DNA from: Bostrychus sinensis
Taxonomy: Eukaryota > Chordata > Actinopteri > Gobiiformes > Eleotridae
Length of the DNA: 64,000 bases
Direction of reading: 5' to 3'
Assembly: GCA_020698575.1 (NCBI GenBank)
Contig: CM036243.1
Coordinates: 39,527,201-39,591,200 of the forward strand
Shown piece after piece: positions 21,902 through 34,528 of the stretch. Both the position numbers and the translations under genes were made by a program. Position 1 is the stretch's first letter; each line of letters begins with the position of its first letter. The notes under the pieces are model-generated. The model saw only the letters and a list, made by a program, of their open reading frames with translations. It was not told the DNA's origin and made no database searches.

Positions 21902-24252
21902 CAGAGGTGAAAGTAGATTTTTGCTTATGCCGGTACTATAACAAATTATGCCTACATATATATTTTTAATAGCAGAAAAGCAGATACGCGGTTGAGAATG
22001 AATCTTGACTATTGTTCTGTCCTTCAGTTGTCAAGTAATGCTATCTTATTTGTCATAATGCAACTTGGTTCATGTACAAACTGGTTCTATTCCCTGTTTG
22101 GTCACAAGAGGTCAGTATTGTCATTTTTATACTGTCCTTAGTTATTTGATTGTGTATACTAGTGCCATCTAGCGGCGACGTTTGTTAGCAGCAGCTATCA
22201 GTAAAGCAGCTATGTTGAAAGGAGTTCTCGAAGTGAACATGAAAACACACTTCTCGCTGCATTGTATGCCGTCGGTGAGCCTTGGCAAGACATAGTCTGT
22301 AAGTTTATAAGCCACAACATTGTTTCGTAGTTGTCTGCTATTTCTTTATATTTGTAAATTAAGTTTTCTTCGAAGCAACGCTTGTGCTAACAGCAAGCTA
22401 AAATTGCTAGCTTTAGCCACTGTGTTAATGCTAATTCTGTTTGCAAAGGTAGTGTGTTATACACGTGTAGGATTCATATTTAAGAGTTGTATTCTCTCAT
22501 GATGTATGAAAAGCACTCATGTATCTTGTCTGTATGTTTGTTACAGTTTTACAAAAAAGAATGGTCTTCAGTAAAGACAGAAAAGAAGAAAGTTGTGTCC
22601 TGTCATTTCTGGAGCCATTTGGTGTTAAGCTCGCTGCCTAGGTTAGGTACAGACACTTGACTGAGGGCAGAAGAACTATAAATGAAAAATATAGACATGG
22701 CTTATACGGGGTTTGGCAACAAATCAAACATACCCTATAATGGCCAAGGCCCCAAACTCACTGGAGATGTAACTGCAGCGTGGTGACACGCGAGTCAGGG
22801 AACCGTTTTCACTTCAAGCCCAGCTCAGCAGATCACAGCAGCCAAACTGCAGTGAGAGACGTGAGGCTCGTCAAACACGGCTGTGACGCCATCTCCTAGA
22901 AAATCAAACCCTCGCCCAATTCTGACGCTGGCGGCTGGCGCTGGGTCGCGTTTTTCATCCAAAATACACACAAGATTAGCATATATTGTTACATTTTGGC
23001 AACTATTCAATTCAATTCAGGTTTATTTGTGTAGCCCAGTATCACAACAAAGGTCGCCTCAAAGGGCTTCACAAACAGTTGATCAAACGTAAACACACAA
23101 TCAGACTTAACACACAATCAGCACAAACAATAACTACACTAAACTAAACAGACCCAGGACACTCCTGTCCTTAGACCCTCCAAACTACAATGAGCATTAC
23201 CCAGACCTAATGCATTTTTTGAATGTTTGGGGGATTTCTGGCTCTGTTGGACCGTGAACGGGAACTTTCACTTGTACTGTAAAAAGTCTCACGTTTGGAA
23301 TGTCCAGTCTACAGAGAGTAAACATACGTCTCTTTATTCAAATATAGTCACCATAGGTCTGTGATATGTGGCTGTGCTCTCAGATTGACTTCTGAATGGC
23401 TTTTCTGTAGAGAAGGAGCTGCCAGCAGTGAACCGCTCATGCAGCCAATGTGTTTGGAGCCCAATACACACCGGCGCCCAGACGCGCCTCAAAAAATACA
23501 CCCCTGTTGTTTTCTATGAGAGCCCTCACACTGGGCGTGCGGCAGTGGCTGAAAACACATGGCCCCTGTACTTCTGCAGTAACAAAGATGGTTCTCTGCT
23601 CTGTGTGACACAGACACACAGCTGTAAACACAGAGGGATACTAGCTGCTGCTCGGGGGGACACAGGTAGCAGCTCCCGACTCCTGCTGCAGTCAGAGCAC
23701 AGGGAAACTCCTTTCTGCTGCTAACTCGCTAATAACTCACTAATAACTCACGAACAGAACAGCCCAGTCTGTCCTCACACAACTTGGGCCACTTCTGTCA
23801 CTTTGTTCGGTTATTAACAGATAAAACACATATTTTAAACTCCACGTTGTTTATGTTAAAGCCTTCTCAAGCGCTGATGTGATGCTCCTGGTGTGTGTTG
23901 GGCTTAAGACGCCGATGCTCAATGCGTTTGTTTAAGGAAGCGAGAGAATCAGTGAATGATGAGAGGGGAGAGGGACATTCTGTGCATTAAATCACATCAC
24001 AGAGCGATCATAAGCCACTAAAAAACACACAGACACATATATGATGAGATAAAGCACTGCCTGGGTCACATGCTTTAGCCTCAGATTTGTTTTCTCTCAT
24101 ACGAGCGACCGCGGTCTGCGGCTGCTTTCTAATGAGTGTTAAAGCTGCAAAGACTGGACACAGCTGATCTCCTTCCACCTGGTGCTGTGTACCCTCTCTA
24201 AATCTTATGATGCTACGTAGTACCGGGCCGTACCAGCTTACTCTCACCCCTG
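21902..24252. mobile_element. hAT-type element, no transposase seen
   Basis: The left end is CAGAGGTGAAAGTA; the reverse complement of the right end is CAGGGGTGAGAGTA; both continue to a CCGGTACTA motif. GTCCTGGT precedes it (21894-21901) and follows it (24253-24260), the 8-bp duplication expected of hAT, although that octamer also occurs by chance in the minisatellite. It contains an L2-tail-like piece (about 22988-23175). Otherwise I see no coding region in its 2.35 kb. Confidence 0.7.
22988..23175 (-). mobile_element. L2-type LINE 3' tail fragment
   Basis: AATTCAATTCAGGTTTATTT followed by GTGTAGCCCAGTATCAC is the reverse complement of a common fish L2 3' end. It matches the start of the longer copy at 47829-48000 in the same orientation. 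Confidence 0.65.
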
Positions 24253-26723
24253 GTCCTGGTCTGGTCATGGCTCTGTTCTTGGTCTGGTCCAAGTCTGGTC
24301 CTGTTTCTGGTTCTGGTTCTGGTCCTGGTTCTGTTTCTGTTTCTGTTTCTGTTTCTGGTCTGGTCCTGGTCTTGGTCTGCTTCTGGTTCTGGCTTTGGTC
24401 CTGGTCTGGTCCTGGTCTGGTTCTGGTTCTGGTCCTAGTCCTGGTTCTGGTTTTGGTTCAGGTCCTAGTCCTGGTTCTGGTCTGTTCCTAGTCTGGTCCT
24501 GGCCTGGTCTTGGTCCTGGTCTGGGCCTGGTCCTGCTGTGTTCCTGGTCTGGTCCCAGTCTGGTCCAGGTCTCGTCCTGTTTCTGATTCTGGTCTGTTCC
24601 TTGTTTTTTCTGTTCCTGTCTTTGTCTGGTTCTGGTTCTGGTCCTGGTCTGGTCCTGGCCTGGTCTTGGTTTCATCCTAGCCTGGTCCTGGTTTGGTCCT
24701 GGTTTTGACTAGTCTAGTCCAGGTCCTGGCCTGTTCCTGGCGTGGTCCTGGTCTGGTCCCGACCTTTATATAGTTCTGATTTGGTTCTGGTCTTGGTTTG
24801 GTCTTGGTCTGGTTTTGTTCTGGTCCTGGTATGTTTCTCATCATGCTCTGGTTCTGGATCTGGTCCTGGTTAGGTTATGGCTCTGTTCCTGGTCTGGTCC
24901 ACGTCTGGTCCTGTTGTGGTTCAGGTCCTGTTTCTGTTTCTGGTTCTAGTTCTGGTCCTTGTCTGGTCCTTGTCTTGGTCTGCTCCTGGTTCTGGTCCTG
25001 TTCTGTTCCTGGTTGTGGTTCTGGTTTTGATTCAGGTCCTGATCTGGTCCTGGCCTGGTCCTGGTCCTGGCCTGGTCTTGGTCCTAGTCTGGTCCCGGCT
25101 TGGTCTTGATCCTGGTCTGGGCCTGGTCCTGGTCCTGGCCTGGTCTGGGCTTGGTCTGGTTCTGGTTCTGGATCTGGATCTGGATCTGGATCTGGTCCTG
25201 GTCTTGTCTTGCTCTGGTCCCGGTCTGGTCCTGGTTTGGTTCTGGTCCTAGTTCTGATTCTGGTTTTGGTTTGGTTCAGGTCATGGTTTTGGTCCTGCTC
25301 TGTGCCTGGTCCTGCTCTGTTCCTGGTCTGGCCTGTTCCTGGCGTGGTCCTGGTCTGGTCCCGGCCTTAGCCTTGGTATAGGTCTGGTTTGGTTTTGGTC
25401 TTGGTTTGGTCTTGGTCTGGTCCTGGTTTTGTCCTGCTGGGGTCCTGGACCTGGCGTGGTCCTGGACTTGGCCTGGTCGGATCTGGTCTGATCTGGTCTT
25501 GGTCCTGGTGTGATACTGGTTGGGTCTTCGTTTGATACTGGTCCTTGTCTGGTCCTGGTAATGGTCTTGGTCTGGTTCTGGATCTGGTCCTGGTCTTGTC
25601 TTGCTCTGATCCCAGTCTGGTCATGGCTCTGTTTCTGGTCCGGGTCTGGTCTGTTCCTGGTTCTGGTTCTGGTCCTGGTCTGGTCCTGGTTTGGTTCTGA
25701 TTTTGGTCTGGTCCTGGTCTGGTTCTGGTTCTGGTCCTGGTCTGGTGCTGGTCTGGTCCTGGTCATGGCCTGGTCTTGGTTCTGGTCTGTTCCTGGTCTT
25801 GGTCTGCTCCTGGTTCTGGTTCTGGTCTGGTCCTGGTTTGGTTCTGGTCCTGGCCTGGTCCTGGTCTGGTTCTGGTACTGGTCCTGGTTCTGGTTTTGGT
25901 TCAGGTCCTGGTTTCGTCCTGTTTCTGGTTCTGGTTTGTTCCTGGTCTTTGTCTCATCCTGGTCTTGGTTCTGGTTTTGGTTCTGTTTCTGGTTCTAGTC
26001 CTGGTCTGGCCGTGGTCTGATCCTGGTCTGGTCCTGGTCTGGTCCTGGTCCGGATCTGGTTATGGTTCTAGTTCTGGATCTGGTCCTGGTTAGGTCATGG
26101 CTCTGTTCCTGATCTGGTTCAGGTCTGGTCCTGTTCCTGGTTCTGGTTCAGGTCCTGTTTCTGGTTCTGGTCCTGTTCTGGTCCTGGTTGTGGTTCTGAT
26201 TTTGGTTCAGGTCCTGATCTGGTCCTGATCCTGGTCTGGTGCCAGTCTGGGCTTGGTCGGATCTGGTCTGATCTGGTCTTGGTCCTGTCATGGTACGGGT
26301 TGGGTCCTGGTTTGGTTCTGGTCCTGGTCTAGTCCTGGTTTTGACCTGGTCCTGGAATGAGGTCTCTTCTGCTGGGGAGACTTTCAGCCCTGAATGGCTC
26401 TCTGAGTACCAGACCACTCGCCCACTAGTCCACATCTGGTTTTTGTCTGGTCCTGGTTTTTGTCTTGTTCTGGTCTGGTTCTGTTTCTGGTTCTGGTCCT
26501 GCCCTGGTCCTACTCCTGGTCTGGCCCTGGTTCTGGTCTTGGTCTTGTTCTGGTCCAGGTCTGGTCCTGTTTCTGCTTCTGGTTTTTGTTCTGGTCTTGG
26601 TCTGCTCCTGGTCCTGGTCCTAGTCAGATAACATGGCTCTTTAATCCTTAGTTCATAGTAAACTTAATTTGTTCCAATTTAGTTTGATCATATTTAATTC
26701 AGTTTAATTGGTTAAATAAAGAT

Positions 26724-27238
26724 CCAGCCATCCATCCATCTTCTTCCGCTTTATCCGGGGCCGGGTCGCGGAGGCAGCAGTCTAAGCAAAGATGCCCAGA
26801 CTTCCCTCTCCACAGACACTTCCTCCAGCTCTACCGGGGGCACCCCAAGGCGTTCCCAGGCCAAGAGACATAGTCCCTCCAGCGTGTCCTAGGTCTTCCC
26901 TGGGGCCTCCGCCCAGTGGGACATGCCCAGAACACCTCCCCAGGGAGGCGACCAGGAGGCATCCGAAACAGATGCCCGAGCCACCTCAGCTGGCTCCTCT
27001 CGATGTGGAGGAGCAGCGGCTCTACTCCGAGCTCCTCCCGTGTGACAGAGCTCCTCACCTTATCTCTAAGGGAGTGCCCAGCCACCCTGCGGAGGAAACT
27101 CATTTCGGCCGCTTGTATCCAGGATCTTGTCCTTTCGGTCATGACCCAAAGCTCATGACCATAGGTGAGAGTAGGAACGTAGATCGACCGATAAATCGAG
27201 AGCTTCGCCTTTCGACTCAGCTCCTTCTTTACCTTCTT
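26724..27238 (-). mobile_element. 5'-truncated RTE-type LINE with 12-bp target duplication
   Basis: The minus strand encodes a common fish RTE C-terminus: MTERTRSWIQAAEMSFLRRV, HIERSQLRWLGHLFRM, GRPRTRWRDYVS. TTAAATAAAGAT stands at 26712-26723 and again at 27239-27250. The equivalent place in the right arm (about 45622) has one copy of this 12-mer and no insert, a clean empty site. Confidence 0.95.
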
Positions 27239-27250
27239 TTAAATAAAGAT

Positions 27251-28550
27251 TATTTTGTTAAACCTTATTTTTTGTCTGCTGTGTCCTCCTCGGTTGCGCC
27301 CCCTAGAGCCAGGGTCGTAACATTAAATAAAAGACAAATACATATTTGGGTTTAACTAAATCTATTTTAGATTTAGTCGACTAAAATTGTATGAGTATTG
27401 GTCGACAAAACTAGACTAAAACTAAAAACAATTACATGACTAAATCTTGACTAAAACTAAATAAAAATTTGTTGTCAAAATTTTCACTGGTTTCCACTGA
27501 TTCCTCACAGCTTTTTCAAAATGGCATCTTACAAAAAGTTTAGGGAATTAAAAAGCTTTTTTTTCTATGGTTCTGTTCAAAAGAGCATAACTGTTTCTTT
27601 ATGGCATCTGTAGAGTACTTATTAAACTTTCTGTTGTAGTCAGATAATATTTTAAAGTTTGTAAAGAAGTTTGTCCAAAAATGGTTTAAGCATAATGTAG
27701 CCGCTCTATATCACTTTTATTTCACCCCACCATGTTTGCATCTGTTATAAATAATTTTATAAATGATGAATATTCCCATTACCATCACAATTATTTGTTT
27801 GTCCATACATAACAACTTTTTGTGTCATGGTTTTACTTTTAAAATAATGTTGAAAATCGTTTATCACTGTCATCCAGTTTCAGGTAAACAGGTCCACAGG
27901 TTGGGACTCTCTATCAGTTGTTGCTAAAGTTGCTATGGTTTAAAGTTTTGGTGTTTTGAAGTTGGTAAAGTGAGTGAAAAGTAAAAGTGTGCTTCAGGTC
28001 ACAGTGTTTGTCATTAAGCCTTCGCACTGTTCACACCTGTAATTTGTCCCATGACGGAGCGGCAGCGTGCGTCCCATTAATGGAAGCTAATGACTGCAGC
28101 GTGCGTAGATTGTTGTTGTAGCCGCAGCACCGGGGGGCCTCGCGGTCGTCACGGTAACCAGAAGCTGTGATCCCAGTGTGAACAGTAACAAGAGACACCT
28201 GATGCAACAACTGCCAAAGCTTCACACTAACAACAGAGAGGAAAACATCAACAGTGAATGACTTTGACAAACTTCAGCCTGATGTCAACACTGGGTCACC
28301 ACCTGGGCACTACAACTTTGGAAACATGACGCAACTTTGTACAGGATTACAGTTTGTTTGGGGATAAAAGTAATAACACACAGTTAACTTAGTTTGGTTT
28401 GGAGCCAGAGCATCAGAGTCAAACAGAAACTTTAAAGGAGCTATGAGCAGAATATATTTTTTATATTTAAAAAAAAAAATGAAAACATTTTTAAATCAAA
28501 TATTAGTTTTACTGATAACAATGGAACAGTAGGTTTATTCACAATAATAA
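27251..28550. other. Unique part of the left arm, no supported gene
   Basis: Matches 44350-45620 in reverse. It includes a paired ATTTAGTCGACTAAA-like segment near 27362-27385 and a GC-rich stretch at 28050-28150. The minus-strand frame 28031-28270 is identical to the plus-strand frame 44599-44838, but I see no known family in it. Confidence 0.5.
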
Positions 28551-28554
28551 AAAA

Positions 28555-31500
28555 AATAAAAAAATTAAACCAGAGGTCAGAGGTCAGTGCACCATACTTC
28601 CCCAGCTTCTAGCTCCTAGAGCAGCTTAGCTTCAGCTGTGGAGTTAACCCTGTTCCTGGCCTGACCATAAACTTTCTCACAGAGGAACGTTTTAAGCCTA
28701 ACCTTAAATGTAGAGACTGTGTCTGCCTCTAACATGAGCTGGAAGCTGATTCCATCAAACAGGAGCTTGGTAACTAAAGGCTCTACCTCCAACTGTACTT
28801 TTAGAAATCCTGGGAACCACTAATAGCCCTGCATTTTGTGAGCGCAGTTGTCAATGCGCTCAGATTACTACATTTCTACTAATACTACTACTTCATTAAT
28901 GTAGGATGGAGCCTTGTAAGTCAGGAGAAGGATTTTAAACCTAATTCTGAATTCAACTGGAAGCCAGTGAAGTGAAGCTAGCACAGGAGTAATATGTTCT
29001 CTCCTGTTAGTTCCTGTTAATAATCTTGCTGCTGCGTTTTGAACAAGCTGAAAACATTTTAAAGAGTTTTTAGGGCACGCTGCCAGTAGAGAGTTACAGT
29101 AATCCAACCTAGATGTAACAAACGCATGGACAAGTTTTTCAGTGTCACTTTTAGATAAAATATTTCTGATTTTGGCGATGTTATGTAAGTGAAAGAATGC
29201 TGTTTTACGGGCTTGGTTTATATGAGCCTTAAATGATCAATCTTGGTCAAATAAAACTCCTCAGTTTCTCACAGTAGAACTTGAGGCTACACTGACACCG
29301 TCCAGGGAGACTCTGGTCAGACAGAGCATCTCTCAGCTTTTTGGGGCCTAGTATAATGACCTCTGTTTTTTCTGGGTTTAGGACGAGATAATTAATTGTC
29401 ATCCAGGTCTTTAGGTCTCTCACACAGGCACTAAGTTTCTCAACGCAGTCATTCTGATCAGGTTTAATTAATAAATACAACTGTGTATCGTCTGCGTAAC
29501 AGTGAAAATTAATGCCATGTTTTCTGATTCTGTGTCCTAAAGGCAGCATGTAAAGCATGAACAGAATGGGTCCAAGTACTGAGCCTTGTGGCACTCCATA
29601 GCTAACTTTACTGCACTGTGAGGAATGTTCATTTACACTGACAAACTGGTACCTATCAGATAAGTAGGATTTAAACCAGCAGAGGGCGGCTCCTCTGACC
29701 CCTGTGTCACAGTCTAATCTCTGGAGTAAGATGCTGTGGTCAATGGTGTCAAAGGCTGCACTGAGATCTAACAGAACCAGGACTGAGACCAGGCCATTGT
29801 CTGAACTTAATAACAAGTCATTTGTGACTCTGACTAATGCAGTTTCTGTGCTATGGTGGGGTCTAAACACTGACTGAAAATCTTCAAATAAGCGATTGTC
29901 CTGTAGGTGGCGACATAACTGTTTAACTACAACTCTTTCTATGATTTTTTTTTTTTTTAAAAGGGAGATTTGATATTCGTCTATAGTTGGCTTATTTTTT
30001 TTTTCCTCTTCCTGCCTCTGTACAGTGCAGACAACTCAGCCCAGACTGTGGAGGAGACTGGACACCATCGGGGGTCAGACTGGTGAACTGTTACTGGACT
30101 GACCATGAAGCAAAGTCACTCCATCAACCGGATGTACGCCAGCGACGCTGAGGTCCAGAACTGATTGACTGATTATGATCCGGACAAAATTAACCAAAGA
30201 TCAGCTTAAATGGATTAAAAATTGTTTACCCCCCCTCACCTTCTCCCTATATCTCCTCCCTCGGTTTGGGAGGTCAGCTCACAGCTGGGTCTCCTTCTCT
30301 CTCCCTGTGCACTGCCATATCTCCCTTCAAGGACAAGCCTCAGAATTGAACTTGTAAACATCTGAGTCGTGGCTCTAATTTCTCAAAACATAAGCTCAGA
30401 CTCTTACTGCGTCATACACACCCCTCCCCATCCCAGCCCCCTTCCATCCGTCTGCTCTTCTTTTTTTCCTCTCTCCCTCACCCAAGCCCAAACAAAAATT
30501 CCATCACGTGACCACGTGTACTGTGGCTTGTTATGTTATATTACTGTTGTGTTTTTGTATGTATGCTTTGCAAACTGTATTTAACTTTCTGGAGAGCATG
30601 TGGCGCGCTCGTAGTAGCTGCGGCCGGAGGCTTGCTCCAAATTCTTGCAATTTCCCCAATGAGGGGCTAATAAAGGTATTCTTATTCTTCTTCTTATTAT
30701 TCTTAAAATGTCAGGATCTAGACAGTTTTTTTTTTTCAGAAGCGGTTTAATAACTGCATATTTAAAAGACTGTGGCACATAGCCTGTTTCTAGGGAGGTG
30801 TTTATTATGTTCAGTATAGGTTCATTAATTAGGGGAAGAGTTTCTTTAAAAAGTTTGGTAGGAATTGGGTCTAAAAGACAAGTTGAGGTTTTGGAAAACA
30901 TAATGACTGATGTTATCTCAGTTTGATCTACACCGATGAAACAGTCTAACGTTACAGATGGTTTTATAGCTTTGGCTTGCTCTGAGCTGATCGTAGGGAG
31001 AATTTTATTTAATTTGTCTCTGATACTAGTGATTTTGTTGTTTAAAAATGTAAGAAAGTTTTGCCAGCTGAGAGTAACAGGGATACAGGGTTCTACTGAG
31101 CTGTGACTGGTGGTCAGCCTGGCTACAGTGCTGAACAGAAACCTAGGGTTGTTCCTATTTTCTTCTATTAAAGTTGAATAGTATCTGGTTTTGGCCTCTC
31201 GCAGAGATTTTTTATAATTTAAAAGACTATATTTCCAGGCATTCAGAGACTGCTCTGAGCTGGAGTGACAGAGCCATAGTCTTTCTAATTTATGGGTTGC
31301 TTGTTTAAGGGAACGTGTTTCAGCATTAAACCATGGTGCAACTCGATTCGGCCTAACAACCTTTTGTTTTAATGGAACTACGTTATCTAGAGCTGTTTTA
31401 ATGAGTGCATGGCGCTGTCAACAAACCGATCACTTTTACTGGGACTCGAGCTATGGGAGCTGTTCTCAACAAACTCACTCAACATTGTACTAAATATTGG

Positions 31501-33646
31501 CTTTATTATGTGTTTAAACTTTGACACAGATTGGTCTGATAATGTTCTTCTAATCTGGGTTTTGTTCATTGGAACAGTAAAGTCTTTGAGTATAAACTGA
31601 AAGGTAATTAGAAAGTGATCTGAGAGTATGGGGTTATGAGGAAGGACAGCGAGCTCCCTAATCTCTATACCAGAGGTTAAAACAAGGTCCAGGCTGTGAC
31701 AATGAGTGGGTTCATTTACGTTTTGAGTAAAACCTACGCTGTCTAATAAGACTGCAAATGCATTTCCTAAACAGTCGCTGCTGTCGTCAACATGAATATT
31801 AAAGTCCCCTACAATTACAATCTTATCTCAGTCTAACATAACTGGTTTTTGTTTCTTACAGTTTGGGTGATTTATAGTTAGTATGAGGCTTTCAAAGGAA
31901 TTATATGTGTGTTTAGATTTGGGGCTAAGAAGTAAACTAGACTGTGATATTACTGCCACTCCCCTGCCTCCGCCTGTGCTCCTAGCTGTCTGAAAGTTTA
32001 CATGACTTGGGGGAGTAGCTTCATTAAGTGTCACATAATCATCCTGTTGTAGCCAGGTTTCTGTTAAGGCCAGTAGGTTAAGTTTATTATCATTAATTAT
32101 TCATTAACTAACAGGGATTTAGAGGAAACTGACCTAATGTTTTGTAATCCACATTTAATTATGTCATTGTCTTGATTATTATTAATATTATTAATAGGGC
32201 CACAAGTTATTTTTATTAAATTTGTCGCTCTCACTCTTATTTGTCTTTTGCTGTTGGAGTTAGTGTTTAGGCGGGGGACAGACACAGTTTCTATTTGCTC
32301 TGCTAAAATACCTTTATACTGGGTTTGTTCCAGCTCGTAAGGAAGCTCAGAGAAGTGTTTTAAACTACTGCTCTGTGCCCGGGTCCCACCTCTGGTTCGT
32401 CAGGTTGAACGACAAATGCTATCAGCCATATTTCTGGACAGCAACGCGGCACCATCCAAGGTGGAATGAATGCCGTCTCTCCGTAAGAGACCGGGCTTTC
32501 CCCAAAACGCTCGCCAATTATCGATAAAGCCTATGCCGTTTTCTGGGCACCATCTAGATAACCAGCGATTGAATGATGAAAAGCGGCTGCACATTTCATC
32601 ATTGGTCAAATTCTGCAGGGGACCTGGTCCTACTCTGCTGGTTCTTACTGTTACAGAGCTGTCCTGCTTTTCCCCCGGCTGCTGGGCAGGCGCTGGGGGG
32701 CTAGTCTGGCTAGCACTCCTGCTACTGCTAGTGCGGTCCGCGGTCCCTGTAGCTACCTAGCTAGCTGGCTTAGCCTCAGCCTCCACTGAGCGGAGCCATG
32801 CTTCTAGCTGCTCTAAACTGGCCTTCAAAACTACAGTTCACACATCTACTGCTATCATCACTAAAAGAGGCAGGATTCTCTCTGAACATAAGGCACACTG
32901 AGCAGAACAGAGGGGTGAAAGCAGAGTATGTAGACGCCATGCTAATGCTACGCTAAGCTACGATCAGCTAAAGGCTAACAGAAGTTAATAACAATCTATT
33001 ACTGAGTTGCGAGCTGAAAGTGGCTTGGACACAAAGTGTTTATATACAATACTTGATTTCTCACAGAGTAACTAAACTGCTAGAGATATGCCTTAAATAA
33101 TTCAATTTAGTCAAATGACGAGCAGCAGTTGTGTACGCTACCAACAACAACACTGGAATGCACTCACCGGGAAGTGACGTCAACAGTCACAGAAAAAAAA
33201 AACAAAAAAAAACAAACAATGAAACTAATTCCATAACTTTTTGCAAAAAATGATAAAGTATACTCTCAAATTTAGTACAGCACCAGTCCAGGTCCAGGAC
33301 CAGACCTGGACCTGGATACCACTGGGAATTTGGGCGTGGACCCTCGCGGATCCTGCAGGCAGTGAACTCAAAACATTGAGAGGAATCTCGAGGTGAATCA
33401 GCTGAAAGCCTGACAGCAGCACCACGGTCCAAACACACTGCACGTGGATCGGAACAAGTTTTACTCAGCGCCCGGGTTAGCAGATTGGAGGAGTCCACAT
33501 TGCTGAGGCACCCGACTTCAACCACCACCCAGATCACTCAGCACCAGCACCTTACGGTCCTTCCTGCAGGTGGTGGGCCTACAGGAAGGTGTTTCTATGC
33601 AGCCTTTTCGAACTGGGCCCAGTCACCAGGTGCTCAGCTGGTGGCC
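28555..33646 (-). mobile_element. L2-clade LINE, copy A (interrupted)
   Basis: On the minus strand: 5' end at 33646 (GGCCACC), ORF1 start near 32940, ORF1 SGNH-esterase tail at 32609-32400 (RDGIHSTLDGAALL), endonuclease pieces 32285-31828, then reverse transcriptase at 30901-30706 and 29870-29247 (LLDLSAAFDTIDHSILLQRL, YGVPQGSVLGPILF, YADDTQLYL) and the C-terminus to 28868. A foreign insertion sits at about 29993-30703. ORF1 lacks its middle part. Several stops and shifts make it inactive. L2-clade ORF1 proteins with an esterase domain are known in fish. Confidence 0.85.
29993..30703 (+). mobile_element. Retroposed insertion inside L2 copy A, family uncertain
   Basis: About 710 bp absent from the otherwise matching L2 copy at 50040. 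It ends GGGGCTAATAAAGGTATTC followed by a CTT/TTATT-rich tail, as in several fish LINE 3' ends. No protein domain remains. Confidence 0.65.
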
Positions 33647-34528
33647 TTACAAACTATTTAGTTTGGAGATGAACTAATTGTTGTGCGTTATTGCCTGCAT
33701 GATATGTTGGGAAACAAGTTTTTATCTGTGTGCCCTTTTTGAAGCTTGAGCCCCTGACCCCAGTAGCTCTCTGCACGGCCCTGATACTCTGTAACAGCAC
33801 ACCTTTATGAGCGCTGATAGACACCTGCCCATCTGGCATTATTTACACAAATAATAAAAATCTAGTTTTTAACTGCACAAAATAGCAACAGAATAATTAT
33901 ACTGTTGTTCAACTGAGCATAAGCAGCTGCTCCGTAACATGTACATGTTCACATACTCACATGTATTTTATTTTTAGACTATTGCTGCACAATGTACAGA
34001 GACAGACTGTATTAACCTACTGTGTCTTTAAAGAGGTTATTTTATGCTTTTATTTATATTTTTAAGCTTATTGTGGTCACCTCTAGAACAACCTTTAAAA
34101 ACATAATTTGACTAAAAGAAACTTTTTTCAATAATAACTTTACTACTGCCATAAAGAAACAGATGAAGAAACCAGCAGAGAGCAGCAGAGTGCAGAGCTG
34201 TTACACTATTTTGAACAGAACCATAGAAAAAAAGCTTTTTATTACATTAAACTTTTTGTATTATGCCATTTTGCTACACAATGAAAAATGTCTGTGAGGA
34301 ATCAATGGAAACAGAGCTGTACACCATTTTTTGGATAAATGAATGAGAGCAGAAAAAAGTCAATTTTGCATAATCTTTAAATGTGCTGTTCATGAACTCA
34401 TCAACACAACCATGATCCTGGCAGTGATATGCAGCTCTGCAGGTTAAACCTCTGGGAGACGCATGGTGAAGGCATGTGCTTGGGCCAAGGATACTATATG
34501 CAGAATAAAATATAAAATAGAGCGGAAC
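33647..34528. repeat. Orphan TAAR 5' flank, no receptor gene attached
   Basis: Reverse-complement copy of 40250-41084, up to the TATGCAGAATAAAATATAAA segment. Beyond 34528 the similarity stops where an L2-clade element region begins, so the receptor that should follow is missing. Confidence 0.8.

Larger units (their letters stand above)
21690..26640. repeat. Large CTGGT(C/T) minisatellite, split by a hAT element
   Basis: Tandem degenerate CTGGTC, CTGGTT, TTGGTC and CTGGT units at 21690-21901 and 24253-26640; the two parts were one array before the hAT element at 21902-24252 entered. One strand is G/T-rich with GG doublets every 5-6 bases, the other C/A-rich. A second copy of the AATGAGGTCTC module lies inside at 26356-26418. 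All long open frames in it are artefacts of composition. Confidence 0.95.
26621..34528. repeat. Left arm of a large inverted duplication
   Basis: In reverse complement it matches 40250-45725 almost continuously: the AT-rich edge after the minisatellite, a CTGGCTCTAGGGGGCG segment, about 1.2 kb around 27.3-28.5 kb, the L2 LINE and the TAAR 5' flank up to 34528. Differences are the RTE insertion (26724-27238), a LINE/SINE-like insertion (about 29993-30703) and different internal deletions in the L2 copies. Confidence 0.85.

Noticed and set aside
24207..26651. Many long open frames rich in Leu/Val/Trp/Ser/Gly or Asp/Gln/Thr/Arg/Pro
   Set aside because: They are translations of the CTGGT minisatellite on either strand; no domain, no constraint.
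26792..27355. Plus-strand 187-codon Pro-rich frame
   Set aside because: Antisense shadow of the minus-strand RTE LINE fragment.
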